Assembly (NCBI GenBank): GCA_026826555.1
Contig: JAKSZT010053928.1
Span: 42,284,740 to 42,348,739 of the forward strand
DNA from: Tolypeutes matacus
Lineage: Eukaryota > Chordata > Mammalia > Cingulata > Chlamyphoridae
Direction: 5' to 3'
DNA length: 64,000 bases
Below the pieces are notes generated by a model. That model was not told where the DNA came from, ran no database searches, and worked only from the letters and a program-made list of their open reading frames with translations. Of this stretch, positions 47,520 to 59,899 are shown piece by piece. The position numbers and the translations under genes were made by a program. Numbering within the stretch: the first letter of the stretch is position 1; every line of letters begins with the position of its first letter.

Positions 47520-47950
47520 TTCTCAAATTCCTTTGACAACTGAGTTCCATTTAGTTTCTGTCACTAGATACACTGGTGAAAGACAGAAAGGAGAGAGGAG
47601 GCTCTCGGTTTCTCTCTCTTTCTAGCTCCTGTTTGTGTCCCTCTAGGAGCAGTAGATGTCTCTCACTCCCCCTGCCCCTCTCTCTTTGATACCTTTGTAA
47701 TCGTCCCAAAGCATACAACGGGACTAAGACCAGCCTTGAAGCAATCACCAAAAGCTAGTAGCCTGCTGGACAGTGCCTCTAAAGAGTTACCAGCCATGGC
47801 CCCTTGGTGGCCCCTCTTTGAGCTTCTAGGTTCTGCTAGCACCACTTCTCTTTTGTTATTCCAGCCATAGAGGTGAAGCTGTTTCTATGATTACAAATTT
47901 CTGGGTTATGTCTTTGCCCACTTGATACTCTCAGTTTTCCAATACCTGTA
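47520..47950. repeat. Possible unclassified old repeat
   Basis: CT-rich middle and an end reading 'atttctgggttatgtctttg' then 'caatacctgtattaaattc' resemble the polyadenylation side of an old mammalian LTR or MER element. No second copy in the window. Confidence 0.3.
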
Positions 47951-47959
47951 TTAAATTCA

Positions 47960-48147
47960 TTTTTTTTTTAGATGTATTGAATTATTTATTTCTTCTTCAC
48001 AACTACATAGTTAACTTCAAAATTTTCACAATACATACCAACATTTGCAAAATGATATATAAATATATGTGCATTTGCTTACAAAAATGTTATTTATATA
48101 TATATATAAATATATTTTAAGAGGTGCTTAGATTACCCAAATGTAAG
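47960..48147 (-). mobile_element. L1 3' end fragment (type A')
   Basis: Reverse complement of 28,085-28,245: 'caacatttgcaaaatgatat', 'gtgcatttgcttacaaaaat', 'gttatttatatatatatata', 'taagaggtgcttagattacc'. Third copy of the extended tail. The T-run at 47,961-47,970 is its A-tail. No target duplication could be placed. Confidence 0.8.
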
Positions 48148-48279
48148 AGTGGCGGGATGCACGCTGTGTATCCGCCATCCCGATCTGCACTTTGGTTGTT
48201 TTAAGCCTACAGCTTTTTCTGTTTCTTAAGTGGAGCCTGACTAATGTACTATATAATGTACTTTAAAAGAGCAATATTT
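48148..48279. other. Short unassigned sequence
   Basis: Contains a small CpG-containing piece at about 48,150-48,185 ('gtggcgggatgcacgctgtg'). Origin unknown. Confidence 0.4.
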
Positions 48280-48520
48280 GGTGTAATGCATAAGACACAC
48301 AATCTGGTTCAAATTCCATATTTGCCTAAGATTTGTGTGAATTTGGAAAAATTACTTTAGCTCTTTAAGTCTCTGTTTACTTTATATGAATATAAAATAA
48401 TACTAGAGCCTATTTGAGAGGTTTTTATATTATTTGTTTTGGTAAGGGTTAAAAGAAATGATGCAGGTAAATCTTTCTACATATTGTCTTACCTGATAAG
48501 TACTCAATAGATCCTTGCAT
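48280..48520 (+). repeat. MIR SINE
   Basis: 'cacacaatctggttcaaatt', 'gtgaatttggaaaaattact', 'ttagctctttaagtctctgt' and 'aaaagaaatgatgcaggtaa' follow MIR, ending 'gtactcaatagatccttgc'. Confidence 0.65.
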
Positions 48521-50229
48521 TTATTATCATTATTCACCAAAGGCAGCACACCACCCAGTGTTGCCGGATGATGGTGCGTATATTCAAAACAAGCCCAGAT
48601 AAAACTATACATAATTGATTTCTAATAAATCATAACTCTAAAATATGATATTCTATATAGCCACTGATAGAATTACAAGGCATCACAGAAGGAGAATGAA
48701 CCACATTAATTCATTTAAATCTCACGGAGAGTCGACTAACAAATCCCCCTTTAGAATCTCAAATTCCTTAACCAATAAATTTTACCTAAGAAAATTATAG
48801 TTACCCTTTTACCTATATCTCAATATAAACTGCAATGAATACAACTTTTTATAAAACTAAAGCATTACATTTTGACCCAAATTATATAAAAGCATTTTTG
48901 AATCATGAGAATACTAAAATATTATAGGCGTAAGAATATGCAATGCAAGGAGCAAATAATTATAAATAGCAAGAGAAAAATGAATGTCATAAAAGTTCAG
49001 ATGCGCAATCATTAAATTCCTATATAAATCATAATGAAGAAAAGAGCATAATCTGTACATCGTTACTAATCAGTTCCATTTAGTCTAACTTCCATTTAAG
49101 TATAAAATCCTTCTGAATTATGAGGTTATAAGAAACATTATCTCATGACATTTTAGTTTTAAAATATTGTTCACCAAAACGATACAATATGTTGAAGAAT
49201 AAAATATATGCTTTAATCAAAACTCCACATACTAACTTATATCTCCAGAATTCCAGAGTTAAAAAAATATTACCCTAAATATTAAAACTCAAGGGTGGTA
49301 CTTTAATGAACTTAATTATGCAAAACATCAAATGCAAGAATGTACTAAGAAAACAGCAATTTGAAACAGATGGGTAATTACAACAGCTTGCTACAGATGG
49401 CATAGCAGTACAATGTATTTGTCAAGTTTAGTTTTAATCAAAAAAGTAAATTGAAAACACTTTTCCACTGGTACAATAATAGAATGAATATGTTGAAGAC
49501 TTGGAAATCCATTTTCACAAATAATTTTTGAAAATGATAAATTCTGCTTCTCGTGTATTGACAAATACTGACATAAAAATAACTTATTAGACAAAAAAGT
49601 GCAGAGAAAAGGAAAATAAAGATATTTAAATTCAACCTATTTGCCAAAGTAGAAATGAAGATTTCCACATCAAAAAGCAAGAACCATTAGGCAATGTTAA
49701 AGAACCTCAAATATGAGTGAGAACAAAGATGGATGATATTAATTATACATTTTAAAGGAGAGCAAGGTCAGTTAAGGAAGCACAAAATTCAGAGAGGACA
49801 ATACAGATGGAACATTCCCTGCTCCTCTAGGGGACTTATAACTCTGGTTACAATATAAAGTAAAAAATCTCCCCCCATTTCTAAGGTTTGAGTTACCTAA
49901 GATTCTTTACCTTGGGATCTAGGGGAGGAAGTGTGAGAGTGATAGGGAAGGCAAAACTGGAGATGAGGGAAGATATGACTAGGAGATTAATGGGCATAAG
50001 AAATGATATAATTTAATCTTGATTCAATTTACACAATAAATATATGAAGACAAATAAATGTCACACCCCTAAAAAGTCATTGGGTTTTATAAAATTCTCC
50101 CAGATGATTCACACATACTGCAATTTGAAAAACCACAATTTTAATCCTTTGGTACTTTCTTCCACATACTAATTTGCCTTAAACCAGGTTTACTTAATGA
50201 TCATAAGTATATTTAAAGTATTTCAAATG
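48521..50229. other. AT-rich unassigned sequence
   Basis: About 1.7 kb without recognised repeats or genes. Frames up to 80 residues are unsupported. Confidence 0.5.
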
Positions 50230-50350
50230 AACCAAGGATCACCCTTCATGATTTGCAACAGCAAGTTTTCAACAATGTAAATATCTCTCAATAGAGGACT
50301 GAATAAACGTTATGCAAAATTTTGCAATGGACTATATAATGCTACTCCTT
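50230..50350 (+). repeat. Possible old L1M ORF2 3' trace
   Basis: 'caacaatgtaaatatctctc' and 'aatagaggactgaataaacg' followed by 'ggactatataatgctactcc' resemble the region of ORF2 encoding its C-terminal end in old L1s. Short. Confidence 0.45.
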
Positions 50351-50952
50351 AAGATGACAGTGTTAAATCTAATATTTATTTCTTATTTTGAAAAATTATA
50401 TTTTATCAAATAAATACAAACTTTGGGTAAAACATCAAATAACACTGAAACGACTTATAGTGTAAGTTAAAAAAAAAAAATACAAAAAAACTTTGTTTCT
50501 AGCCTTCCTTAGAGAAAATGCTTCCAAATCTTATTGGTCTCTGCTGATAATGACCACCACATTTCTAAATAATAGTTATTGCTACGTCATAATTCATCAA
50601 TATGAGAAATTATCTACTAACTTCCTTGGTAGATGAGAACATAGCTCTCACTATTCCTGAATACTTCCTATCTCAAGTTCAGCAGAAAATCTGTGTTATT
50701 ACCCAACACCTACCCTATGTCTAAGACTCTATGCTTATCATGGTTGTCCACACTCCTTGCAGTGATTGATTTTACCTAAGAAAGTTATGGTAACTTCTTG
50801 TTACCAAAAGAACTAATGGTGACTAATTCTGGTCATCAGATTTGAAACGAAGTCTCCTGGGGAGTGAAAGGTTTCCTAGACCATAGGAAAGAGATATCAG
50901 CAGAGATGACCCTCTTTCTGTTTCTGGACTTAAGAGAGGTGAGGAATTTTCT
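50351..50952. other. Unassigned sequence
   Basis: Poly-A at 50,469-50,480. 50,760-50,950 may be the left half of an older repeat that continues after the L1 tail at 51,118, but the family is not recognised. Confidence 0.4.
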
Positions 50953-51117
50953 TGTTTGATTTTTGTTTATTATTATTATTGAAATAATGGAAATGCTCTA
51001 ATAATGATTGAAGTGATGAATGTACAACTACGTGATTATAGCAAATACCATTGATTGTACATTTTGGATTAATTGTATGCTTTATTAATATGTATCAATA
51101 AAATTGGTATTAAAAAA
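50953..51117 (+). mobile_element. L1 3' end, third tail type (C)
   Basis: 'gatgaatgtacaactacgtg', 'ccattgattgtacattttgg', 'gtatcaataaaattggtatt' then an A-run. A classic short placental L1 3' terminus unlike types A and B. Confidence 0.65.
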
Positions 51118-51959
51118 AACTGGATGCAATGCTTGGAACTTCTGCAGCCTTATTAATATCTTTCTGGGGACAAAGCCTGAAGTTAGGGGAGACCTAAACA
51201 TTTATAGAGAATGGAGGCCAAGTCCTGGCAGCACTTTGGCTGTAGCTTTCCTATCTCTAAACTTCTTATTTATGAGATATGATATCTTAATTTTGTTGAA
51301 GCCAGTTTGGGTTGGCATTTCCTGTTACTGTGGAATGTATTTTAACTAATAGACCTTGGTTAATCTAACATTCAATATTTTTTAAAATATAATTTGATTA
51401 TATATTTTTTATAAACCAATGACTCAGTGTTTGTGTTTTGTCTATGTAAATTTAATTCAGTGATAACTCAATGAGGACCTTTTTTCTATATATACAATTT
51501 TGTTTTCTTTGGAATTTAAAATTTGCTTCATTTTTTACTTGTTTGGTTTGTTTTGTGTCTATGGTTATTTCTTTCCACACCATACAACAGCCTTTCAATG
51601 CAAGTTTTCACAGGGTAGAACATGTCTAGGGTGACCAACTTGTTATCCTACTTGGGAGTGAAATCAAGTGTTATTAGTGATTATGCCAAAACTACAATAC
51701 CCATGAATATATATAACAATCTATCAATTCATAATTTAATTAAGGACCTCCCTCCATGGCTTCTCATTTTTCCAGCTACAAAATGTACTAGTTCCTTTTG
51801 AGGCCTGCTACAGAGTATAGTTATGTAACTTTTCATTATAGGCTTTCTGGAAATTACTTTTGCTTTATTCCTGGTTTATATATTAAGAATTAAGTGTCAA
51901 ATATCTTTCTCTTTATTCAGGCAGAGAATATTTTCCAGTAGTTTCTGCTGCCTCGTTTT
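51118..51959. other. Unassigned, partly old-repeat-like
   Basis: 51,125-51,350 ('cttggaacttctgcagcctt', 'gaagccagtttgggttggca') resembles the 3' part of an old LTR or MER element. The rest is AT-rich and not recognised. Confidence 0.35.
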
Positions 51960-52990
51960 ACTCCATTGATTTGTTGGAACATATCATTTAGTAGCTTTCT
52001 GGGGAAAGTTAATTTTTTAAATAAGGAGGAATGACAGTGTCTTATTTCTACATTTCCACTTAATTGTCTAGTGAGAATGTTCAAGGCTTTGCTATATTAT
52101 CTTTCAGCCTCCAATCTTGCTATCCAGAAATCCAATGTCATTTTATTCCCAGTTCTTTGTATCTATGCTGTTTTTTCTTTCCCTTTTTCTCTGAAAATTT
52201 TAGTATGGTCTCTTCATTTCTGATATTCTGTAACTCATGATTTGTACTTTGGAGTAGATTTGTTTCTTTTCATTTACAGAGCTGGACCTTCATAGGATAT
52301 CTCAATCTAGTTATTTATATATTTCAATGTTGGGAAATTTCTTGTATTATTTATTTGATTATTTCTTCACATTCCTTTTTTTCTGTTCTATCTCTCTGAA
52401 ATTATCAAGGTTGAGCCTCTAAATTGGATCCTTTAATGTTCTTATATTCTCTGTTTATTTTTATTACTTCTTATATTCTTCCTTTCCTTGTAGTCTTCCT
52501 TTTTCTTCTCCTTTTATTTGCTTCTGAGCATTCTTCAACTTTATCTTCCAAACCTTCATTTAACTTTTTTTCTTTCCTTTATTTCATTTCTTTTCAAGAG
52601 CATTTTGAAAAGAACATTTTGATGTTCTCTGAATAGTTTATTTTAAAGCATCCTATTCTTCCTTCATAGGCACAAACTTTTCTCCTATCTTTCTCAAGAT
52701 ATTATTTAATTTAAAATTTTTATTTTTTTTTCAGTATTGATTCTACTTCCTTCAAATTCCTTTTCTCTAGGCTTGTGGCTATTTTGTTTTCTAGTTTATG
52801 ATATCGCTGTTGGAGTCTTTCCTCAAATGTATGGTAATCCTTGGTTCTCCAATTACATTACACATGAAATACTAAAAGCTGATTGGAAGCTTGTTATCTA
52901 GTAGACTTCAGTATTAGGGGATCAATTGGTGGCGTGTTTCTTTTATTATTGGGGAGCTGTGGTCCTCCAAATCAATACATTCCTAGGTCT
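51960..52990 (-). repeat. Possible HAL1/L1M-related remnant
   Basis: On the plus strand T-rich wording such as 'gttctctgaatagtttattt', 'taaagcatcctattcttcct', 'gtctttcctcaaatgtatgg' and 'ggggagctgtggtcctccaa' matches my memory of the antisense strand of old HAL1 or L1M elements. No reading frame survives. Confidence 0.4.
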
Positions 52991-53209
52991 TTCCTCTGAA
53001 CTTATTCAGTTTCTACAAATAAAAACCCTCTATCTCATTACGGATGTGTTCTGGGAACAGAGCAGTACATGAGGGCTGGGGGCCACCATGTATTCCTTTC
53101 TTTACACTCGTACTATTTTCATAAAATATTTTTTTAAATCCTCTTATAATTAGATAATAACTATAAACCCAACTCTAAAATGGAAAATAAATAGGATGAA
53201 TTGGTGAAC
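52991..53209. other. Unassigned sequence
   Basis: Short AT-rich spacer. Confidence 0.4.
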
Positions 53210-53690
53210 AAAGTGATTCAAAAACTATTTTTGAGGTTCTACCATGTGTAGGCATTTTGTTTGACATTTTTTGAAATTTAAAAAAACCACTACAATTAAA
53301 TATTTGCTCCAAAACAGTTCATAAAATACTAGGGAGAGAGACATGAACATAAACAACTCTAATACAAGATGTGTGCACTTCATGGTATTGCAAAGAGGTA
53401 ACTGTGGCAGTATAAGTATACCATATTATGTGTTGAGAGGAAAAATGAAGCACTGTAAGGGCAGGGTATCCATTTGTCATTAAAGGGAGCTGGGGAGGTT
53501 TTGAGAATGAGATAGACCTTAGAAGACATGAAGGAACTTAGAAGGTCAAAATCAGATAACAGAAGAGGTGAAGGAAAGCTTTTAAAAAAGAAGCCCAAGA
53601 AGTCTAAGACACAGAGGCAAGGGAATCAAAGCAAGGCTTTACTAGAATGGCAAGTAGAACAGTAACTGGCCTAGTCATTTCAGCTCAAGA
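53210..53690 (+). repeat. Possible L2 fragment
   Basis: 'ggttctaccatgtgtaggca', 'aagggagctggggaggtttt' and 'gaatggcaagtagaacagta' follow the L2 order loosely. Confidence 0.4.
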
Positions 53691-53739
53691 GGTGATCTGA
53701 AACTTGGGTATATAGATTGGGGACTTCCAAGAGTATATT

Positions 53740-53984
53740 TATTTTTTGAAATATATTTTTTATTGAAGTAAATCATTCATACATGAACATGCATAAACAA
53801 TAAGTGTATAGTAAAGATTGTGGACTTACAAAATGAACATGCATAACATCATATAGGGGTCTCATACATCACTCCTCCACCAACACCTTGCATTGTTGTG
53901 AAATATTTGTTTAAAACTATGTAAGAGCATCATCAAAATGTAAGATAGTCCCTATCTTACATTTGGTGCATTTTTCCCCCAATC
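53740..53984 (-). mobile_element. L1 3' end fragment (type B)
   Basis: 'ttattgaagtaaatcattca', 'tacatgaacatgcataaaca' and 'ataagtgtatagtaaagatt' are the reverse complement of the end of the element at 40,740-41,560. It directly abuts the tail of the large L1. Confidence 0.6.
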
Positions 53985-54868
53985 CAGACTATTTTAAAAA
54001 TATATAGTTTTATTTCAGAGGTTGTGAACTTTCAAAACAATCATGCACACATGTAGAATTCCCATATAACAACCCTTCACCAACACATCAAACCGTGGTG
54101 GAACATTTGTAACAGATTATGAGATTATGAGATAATATCATCAGACTATTACCACCTACCATGGTCCATAGCATACATTTGGCACACTTTTTCCATACAC
54201 CTCCATTATCAATACAGTAATTTTTGGCATTTATGGGAGAATATTATAGAATTGCTGTTAATCACAGTTTTAGGTCGCACCAATTGTAGTTTTCCCATGC
54301 ATCTCCACATTCCCACCACCCTGCAATAGTGATGCACATCTACTCTAGCTCACAGAAAGACACACTTGTACCCCCAACCACAATTCTCACCCACCTCTGG
54401 GTTCACTGTGTTATTCAGTCCCTAGATTATTCTTTAGCTTTCTTTCAATTGACATTTACTTCCCCAAACTACCCTTTTCAGCCACAGTCCCATTTATTAA
54501 TATAAACCAGCTGCTACTCACTATAATGTATTACCATTAACTCTATCCATTTCCACACTTTTACAGTAAAGTTAATTAAAACTTCTACATATATTAAACA
54601 TCAGTAGTTCTTCTCAAGCCTCCTAATAACCTATACTCTAGGTTTTTTGTTGTTTTTTTTTTTAAGATTTTATTTATTTATTCATTTATCTCCCCCTTGC
54701 TGCTTGTGCTCACTGGGTCAGCTAACCACACCGTGCGGGCGGGCTTGCCTTCAACCAGGAGGCCCCGGGAACCGAACCCGGGGCCTCCCATATGGTAAAC
54801 GGGAGCCCTACTGATTGAGCCACGGCCGCTTCCCTATACTCTAGGTTTTAACTCCATGTGTTTATTCT
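53985..54868 (-). other. 3' untranslated region of the large L1
   Basis: About 680 bp once the SINE is removed. Distinct from type A tails at its 3' end, but its inner part (54,380-54,480, 'gggttcactgtgttattcag') matches 19,060-19,110 next to ORF2 in the other long copy. Confidence 0.6.
54647..54832 (-). mobile_element. tRNA-derived SINE, xenarthran type, with perfect 17-bp target duplication
   Basis: Flanked by CCTATACTCTAGGTTTT at 54,630-54,646 and 54,833-54,849. On the minus strand: GCGGCCGTGGCTCAATCAG head (box A), GGTTCGGTTCC box B, (AATA)n and A-tail. About 96% identical to 24,549-24,733, with most differences at or near CpG sites. It lies in the 3' region of the L1, so it is younger than that insertion. 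Confidence 0.95.
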
Positions 54869-57800
54869 TCATATTAATGAGACCATGCAATATTTGTCCT
54901 TTTGTGTCTGGCTTACTTTGCTTAGTATAATGTCTTCAAGATTCATCCATGTTATCATATGTGTCCTAATTTCATCTCTTCTTACAGCAGCATAGTATTC
55001 CATCATACGTGTATACCACATTTTGTTTATCCATTCACTGGTTGATGGACAGGTGGGTTGTTTCCATCTTTTGACAATTGTGTATAACACCGCTATGAAC
55101 ATTGGTATGCAGATGTCTGTTTGTGTCATATAGTTCTTCTGGATATATTCCTAATAGAGGAATGGCTGGATCATATGGCAATTGTATATTTAGTTTCCTG
55201 AGGAACTGCCAAACTGTCTTCCACAAAGGTTGCACCATTTTACAATCCCACGAACAGTGACGGTGTGTTCCTATTTCTCTAAATCCTCTCCAGCAATTAT
55301 TGTCTTCTATTGTTTTAATAATGGCCATTCTATGCAGTATGAGATGATATATCATTGTTGTTTTGATTTGCATTTCCCTAATAGCTAGTGATATGGAACA
55401 TTTTTTCATGTATTTTTTGGCCATTTGTATTTCCTCTTTGGAGAAATGTCTACTGAAATTTTTTGCTCATTTTTTAATTGGATTGATTGCTCTTTTATTG
55501 TTGAGTTGTATGATCTCTTTATATAAAATGGAAATCAAACCCTTATTGGATATGTGGTTTCCAGATATTTTCTCCCATTCAGGGGACTGTCTTTTCACCT
55601 TCTTGATGAAGTCGTTTGAATCACAGAAGTGTTTAAGTTTGAAGAGGTCCCATTTATCCAAGTTTTCTTTGTTGCTTGTGCTTTCAGTGTAAGGTTTAAG
55701 AATCCACCACTTACCACCAGGTCTTGAAGATGTTTCCTACATTTTCTTCTAGGAGCTTTATGGTACTTAATTTTATATTTAGGTCGTTGATCCACTTTGA
55801 GTTAACTTTTGTATAAGGTGTGAGAGAGGAGTCTTCTTTCTTTCTTTCGGCTATGGATAATCAGCTCTTCCAGCACCATTTGTTGAATAGACTGTTCTGT
55901 CCCAGCTGGGTGGGTTTGACAGGCTTGTCAAAAATCACTTGGCCATAGATGTGAGGGTCTTTTTCTGAACCATCAGTTTGGTTCCATCAGTCTATGTGTC
56001 TATCTTTATGCCAATACCATGCTGTTTTTAACACTGTAGCTAGGTAATAAGATTTAAAGTCTGGAAGTGAGAATCCTCCAACTTCACTTTTCCTTTTTAA
56101 GATGTTTCTGGCTATTTGGGACCTCTTACCCTTCCAGATAAATTTAATAATTGTGTTTTCTGTTGTTCAAAAAATGCTGGTGGAATTTTTATTGGGATTG
56201 CATTGGAATCTGTACATCAATTTGGGTAGAACTGACATCTTAACAATATTTAGTCTTCCAATCCATTAGCATGGAATGTTCTTCCAATTATTTAGGTCTT
56301 TTTTAAAATTTCATTTAGCAATGCATTACAGTTTTCTGAATACAAGTGCTTTACATCCTTGGTTAAGTTTATTCCTAAACATTTGATTCTTTTAGTTGCT
56401 ATTGTAAATGGAATTTTTTTTCCCTAACTTCCTCCTCAGATTGCACATTACAATTGTATAGAAACACCACTGATTTTTGCATATTGATCTTGTATCCTGA
56501 CACTCTACTGAAACCATTCATTAGCTCTAGCAGCTTTGTTGTAGATTTTTCAGGACTTTCTAGATATGGGGTCATACCATCTGTGAATAGTGAAAGTTTT
56601 ACATCTTCTTTTCCATTTGGATGCCTTTTATTTCCCTTTCTTGCCTGCTGCTCTAGCTAGAACCTCTAGCACTATATTGAACAACAGTGGTGACAATGGG
56701 TATACTTACCTTGTCCCTGATCTCAACGGGAAAGCTTTCAGTCTTTCACCATTGAGTACAATGTTAGCTGTGGATTTTTCAAATATGGCCTCTTTCATGT
56801 TGAGAAAGTCTCTTTCATTTCCTACCTTTTGTAATATTTTTATCAAAAAAGGATGCTGTATTTTGTCAAATGGCTTTTTGGCGTCAATTGATAAGATCGT
56901 GTGATTTTTCTTCTTTGATTTACTAATGTAGTATATTATGCAGATTGATTTTCTTGTGTTGAACCATCCTTGCATGCCTGGTATAAAACCCACTTAATCA
57001 TAATTCTTTTAATGTGTTGTTGGATTCGATTACCAAGTATTTTATTGAGGATTTTTGCATCTGTATTCATTAGAGAAATGGGTCTGTAATGTTCTTTTTT
57101 CATAATATCTTTATCTGGCTTTGGTATTAGGGTGATATTGTCTTCATAGAATGAGTTTGGTGGTATTCCTTCTTATTCAATTTTTTGGAGGAGCTTGAGT
57201 AAGATTGGTATTAAATCTTCTTTGAATGCTTGGTAGAACTCACCTGTGAAACTGTCTGGTGCTGGGCATTTCATTTTGGGGAGCTGTTTGACAACTGTTT
57301 CAGTCTCTTTCCTTGTGATTGGTTTGTTGAGGTCTTCTATTTCTTCTAGGGTCAGTGTAGGTTGTTTGCACGTTTTTAGAGATTTTTCCATTTTGTTTAC
57401 ATTTTCTAGTTTTTTTGGCATAAAGTTGTTCATAGTATCCTCTTCTGATCTCTCTTATTTCTGTGGGGTCAGTAGTAATGTTCCCATTTTCATTTTTTAT
57501 TTCATTTATTTGAATCTTCTCTCTTTTTTTCTTAGTCAGTCTAGCTAAGGGTTTGTCAATTTTGTTGATCTTCTCAAAGAACCAACCTTTGGTTTTGTTA
57601 ATTCTCTCTATTGTTTTTTTGTTCTCAATTCATTTATTTAGTTCATTTATCAGTTCATCTCAGTTCATCAGTTCATTTATTTCTGAACTGATTTCTGTTA
57701 TTTCATTCCTTCTATTTGATTTGGGTTTAGGTTGCTGTTCTTTTTCTAGCTGCTCCAGCTATGTAGTCAGGTCATTGATTTTAGCTCTATCTTCTTTTTT

Positions 57801-58714
57801 AATGTAAGCATTGAGGGCTATAAATTTTCCTCTCAACACTGCCTTTGCTGCATCCCATAGATTCTGATATGTTGCATTCTCATTGTCATTCATCTTGAGG
57901 TATTTATTGATTTCTCTTGAAATTTCTTCTTTGACTCACTGATTATTTAAGAGTGTGTTGTTTAATCTCCATATATATATGTGAATTTTCCCTTTTTCTG
58001 CTGCTTGTTGATTTCCAACTTTATTCCATTATGATCAGAGAAAGTGCTTTGTATAATTTTGATTTTGTTGAATTTATTGAGATCTGCTTTGTGACCCAAC
58101 ATATGGTCTATCCTGGAGAAAGAACCATGAGCACTTGAAAAGAATGTATATCCTGATGTTTTGGGGTACAATGTCCTGTATATGTCTATTAGGTTTAGTT
58201 CAATTATCATATTATTCAAGCTCTCTGTTTCTTTATTGATCCTCTGCCCAGATGTTCTATCTAATGCTGAGAGTGGTGTATTGAAGTCTCCAACTATTAT
58301 TGTAGAGAAGTCTATTTTTCAGTTGTGCCAGTGTTTGCCTCATGCATCTTGGGGCATCCTTGTTAGGTGCATATACACTTATGTTTGTTATTTCTTCCTG
58401 GTGAATCATTTTTTTTATTAATATGTAATGTCCTTCCTTGTCTCTAATAAAAGTTTTGCTTTTAAAGTCTGTATCATCTGATATAAGTATAGCTACCCCA
58501 GCTGTTTTTTTTTTTTGGTTACTCCATGTGTGGAATAACTTTTTACAACATTTCACTTTCAATCTATTGGTATCCTTGGATCGAAAGTGAGTCTCTTGCA
58601 AACAGCATATAGATGGCTCATATTTTATTATTCATTCCACCGGTCCATGTCTTTTGATTGGCGAATTTTAACATTCAATGTTATTATTATAAAGGCAGTT
58701 CTTATTTCATCCAT
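54869..58714 (-). pseudogene. L1 ORF2 remnant (endonuclease and reverse transcriptase)
   Basis: ORF2 protein nicks target DNA and reverse-transcribes L1 RNA. N-terminal endonuclease pieces lie at 58,601-58,257 (begins with the conserved QETH motif) and 58,219-57,962 (contains a SRIDH motif near the end). Reverse-transcriptase pieces lie at 57,433-57,173 and 56,993-56,706 (DAKKPFDKI, where the family has DAEKAFDKI). The catalytic FADD position at about 56,577-56,588 reads FTDG. C-terminal pieces are at 55,424-55,035 (HCSWDC cysteine motif, then [16 protein letters not shown]) and 55,129-54,869 (ends in SLI). Length of about 3.85 kb is normal for ORF2. An in-frame stop replaces the conserved Trp shortly before QETH, and repeated frame changes break the rest. 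Not functional. Confidence 0.9.
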
Positions 58715-58799
58715 TTTGATCTTTGGGTTTTATCTGTCATTTTATTTTCACCACTCTTTTGATACTTTTAGTTACTTGTACTGATACAATCATCATTTC

Positions 58800-59736
58800 T
58801 AGACTCTCTTCCAAGTTTCTCTCTCCTGTCTTTTCTTTTCAGGCTGTAACACTCCCTTTAGTATTTCCTGCAAAGCCAGTCTTTTTGTTATAAACTCTCT
58901 CAATTTCTGTTTACCTGTGAATATTCTAATCTTGTCCTCAGTTTTGAAAGATAATCCTGCCAGATATAAAATTCTTGGCTAGCAGTTTTTCTCTTGCAGC
59001 ATCTCAAATATAGCATACCACTGCCTTCTTGCCTCCATGGTTTTTTATGAGAAATTGGCACTTAATCTTATTGAATATCCCTTATATGTCATGCATGGCT
59101 TGTCTCTTGCTGCTCTCAGAATTTTCTCTTTGTCTTTGGCATTTGGCATTTGACATTCTGACTAGTATGTGTCTCAGAGTAAGTCTATTCAAATTTATTC
59201 ATATGGGAGTACATTGTGCTTCTTGGACATGGATATCTATGTCCTTCAGTAGGGTTGGGAAAATTTCTACCATTATTTCTTCAAATATTCCTTTTGCCCC
59301 TTTTCCTTCTCTTCTCCTTCTTGGACACCCATGACATGTATATTTGCACATCTCTTGTTGTCATTTAGTTCCCCGAGACTCTGTGCAATTCTTTCCACTC
59401 TTTTCTTCATCTGTTCTTTTGTATGTTCACTTTCAGAGGCCATTTCTTCAAGCTCACCAATCCTTTCTTCTGCTTTCTCAAATCTGCTGTTATATGCCTC
59501 TAGTGGCTTTTTTTTAAATTTTCATTTATTGCACCTTTCATTCCCATAAGGTCTGCTCTTTTTCTATGTATGCTTTCAAATTCTCCTTTGTGCTCCCCCA
59601 GTGTCTTCTTAATATCCTTAATCTCTTTAGCCATCTCATTGAATTTATTAAGGAGATTTGTTTGAACATCTATGATTACCTGTCTCAACTCCTTTATGTC
59701 ATCTGCAGGCTTAGCTTGTTTCTTTAACTGGGCCAT
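58800..59736 (-). pseudogene. L1 ORF1 remnant (RNA-binding chaperone)
   Basis: ORF1 protein is a trimeric RNA-binding chaperone. The best frame, 59,736-59,500, starts MAQLKKQAK and shows a charged coiled-coil pattern (KEIKDIKKTLGEHKGEFESI). The stretch 59,330-59,100 encodes on the minus strand a diverged RNA-recognition domain with words like EEIMVEIFPTLLKDIDIHVQEAQ. The C-terminal part to about 58,800 is recognisable only in pieces. Start could lie slightly upstream because an in-frame stretch precedes the Met. Broken by stops and frameshifts. Confidence 0.7.
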
Positions 59737-59899
59737 GTCTTCCTGTTTCTTGGTAGGGATTGCAATTTTTTGTTGGCATTTTCACATCTGGCTTGCTAGA
59801 TGTATTTATTCTGGGTGAAGTTTTCCCCTTTACTTAGGGCTTTTTTGTCTTTTCTCCCTTGCTTATTGTGTAGTAGGAGTCGAGGATGTAGTTGGTGCT

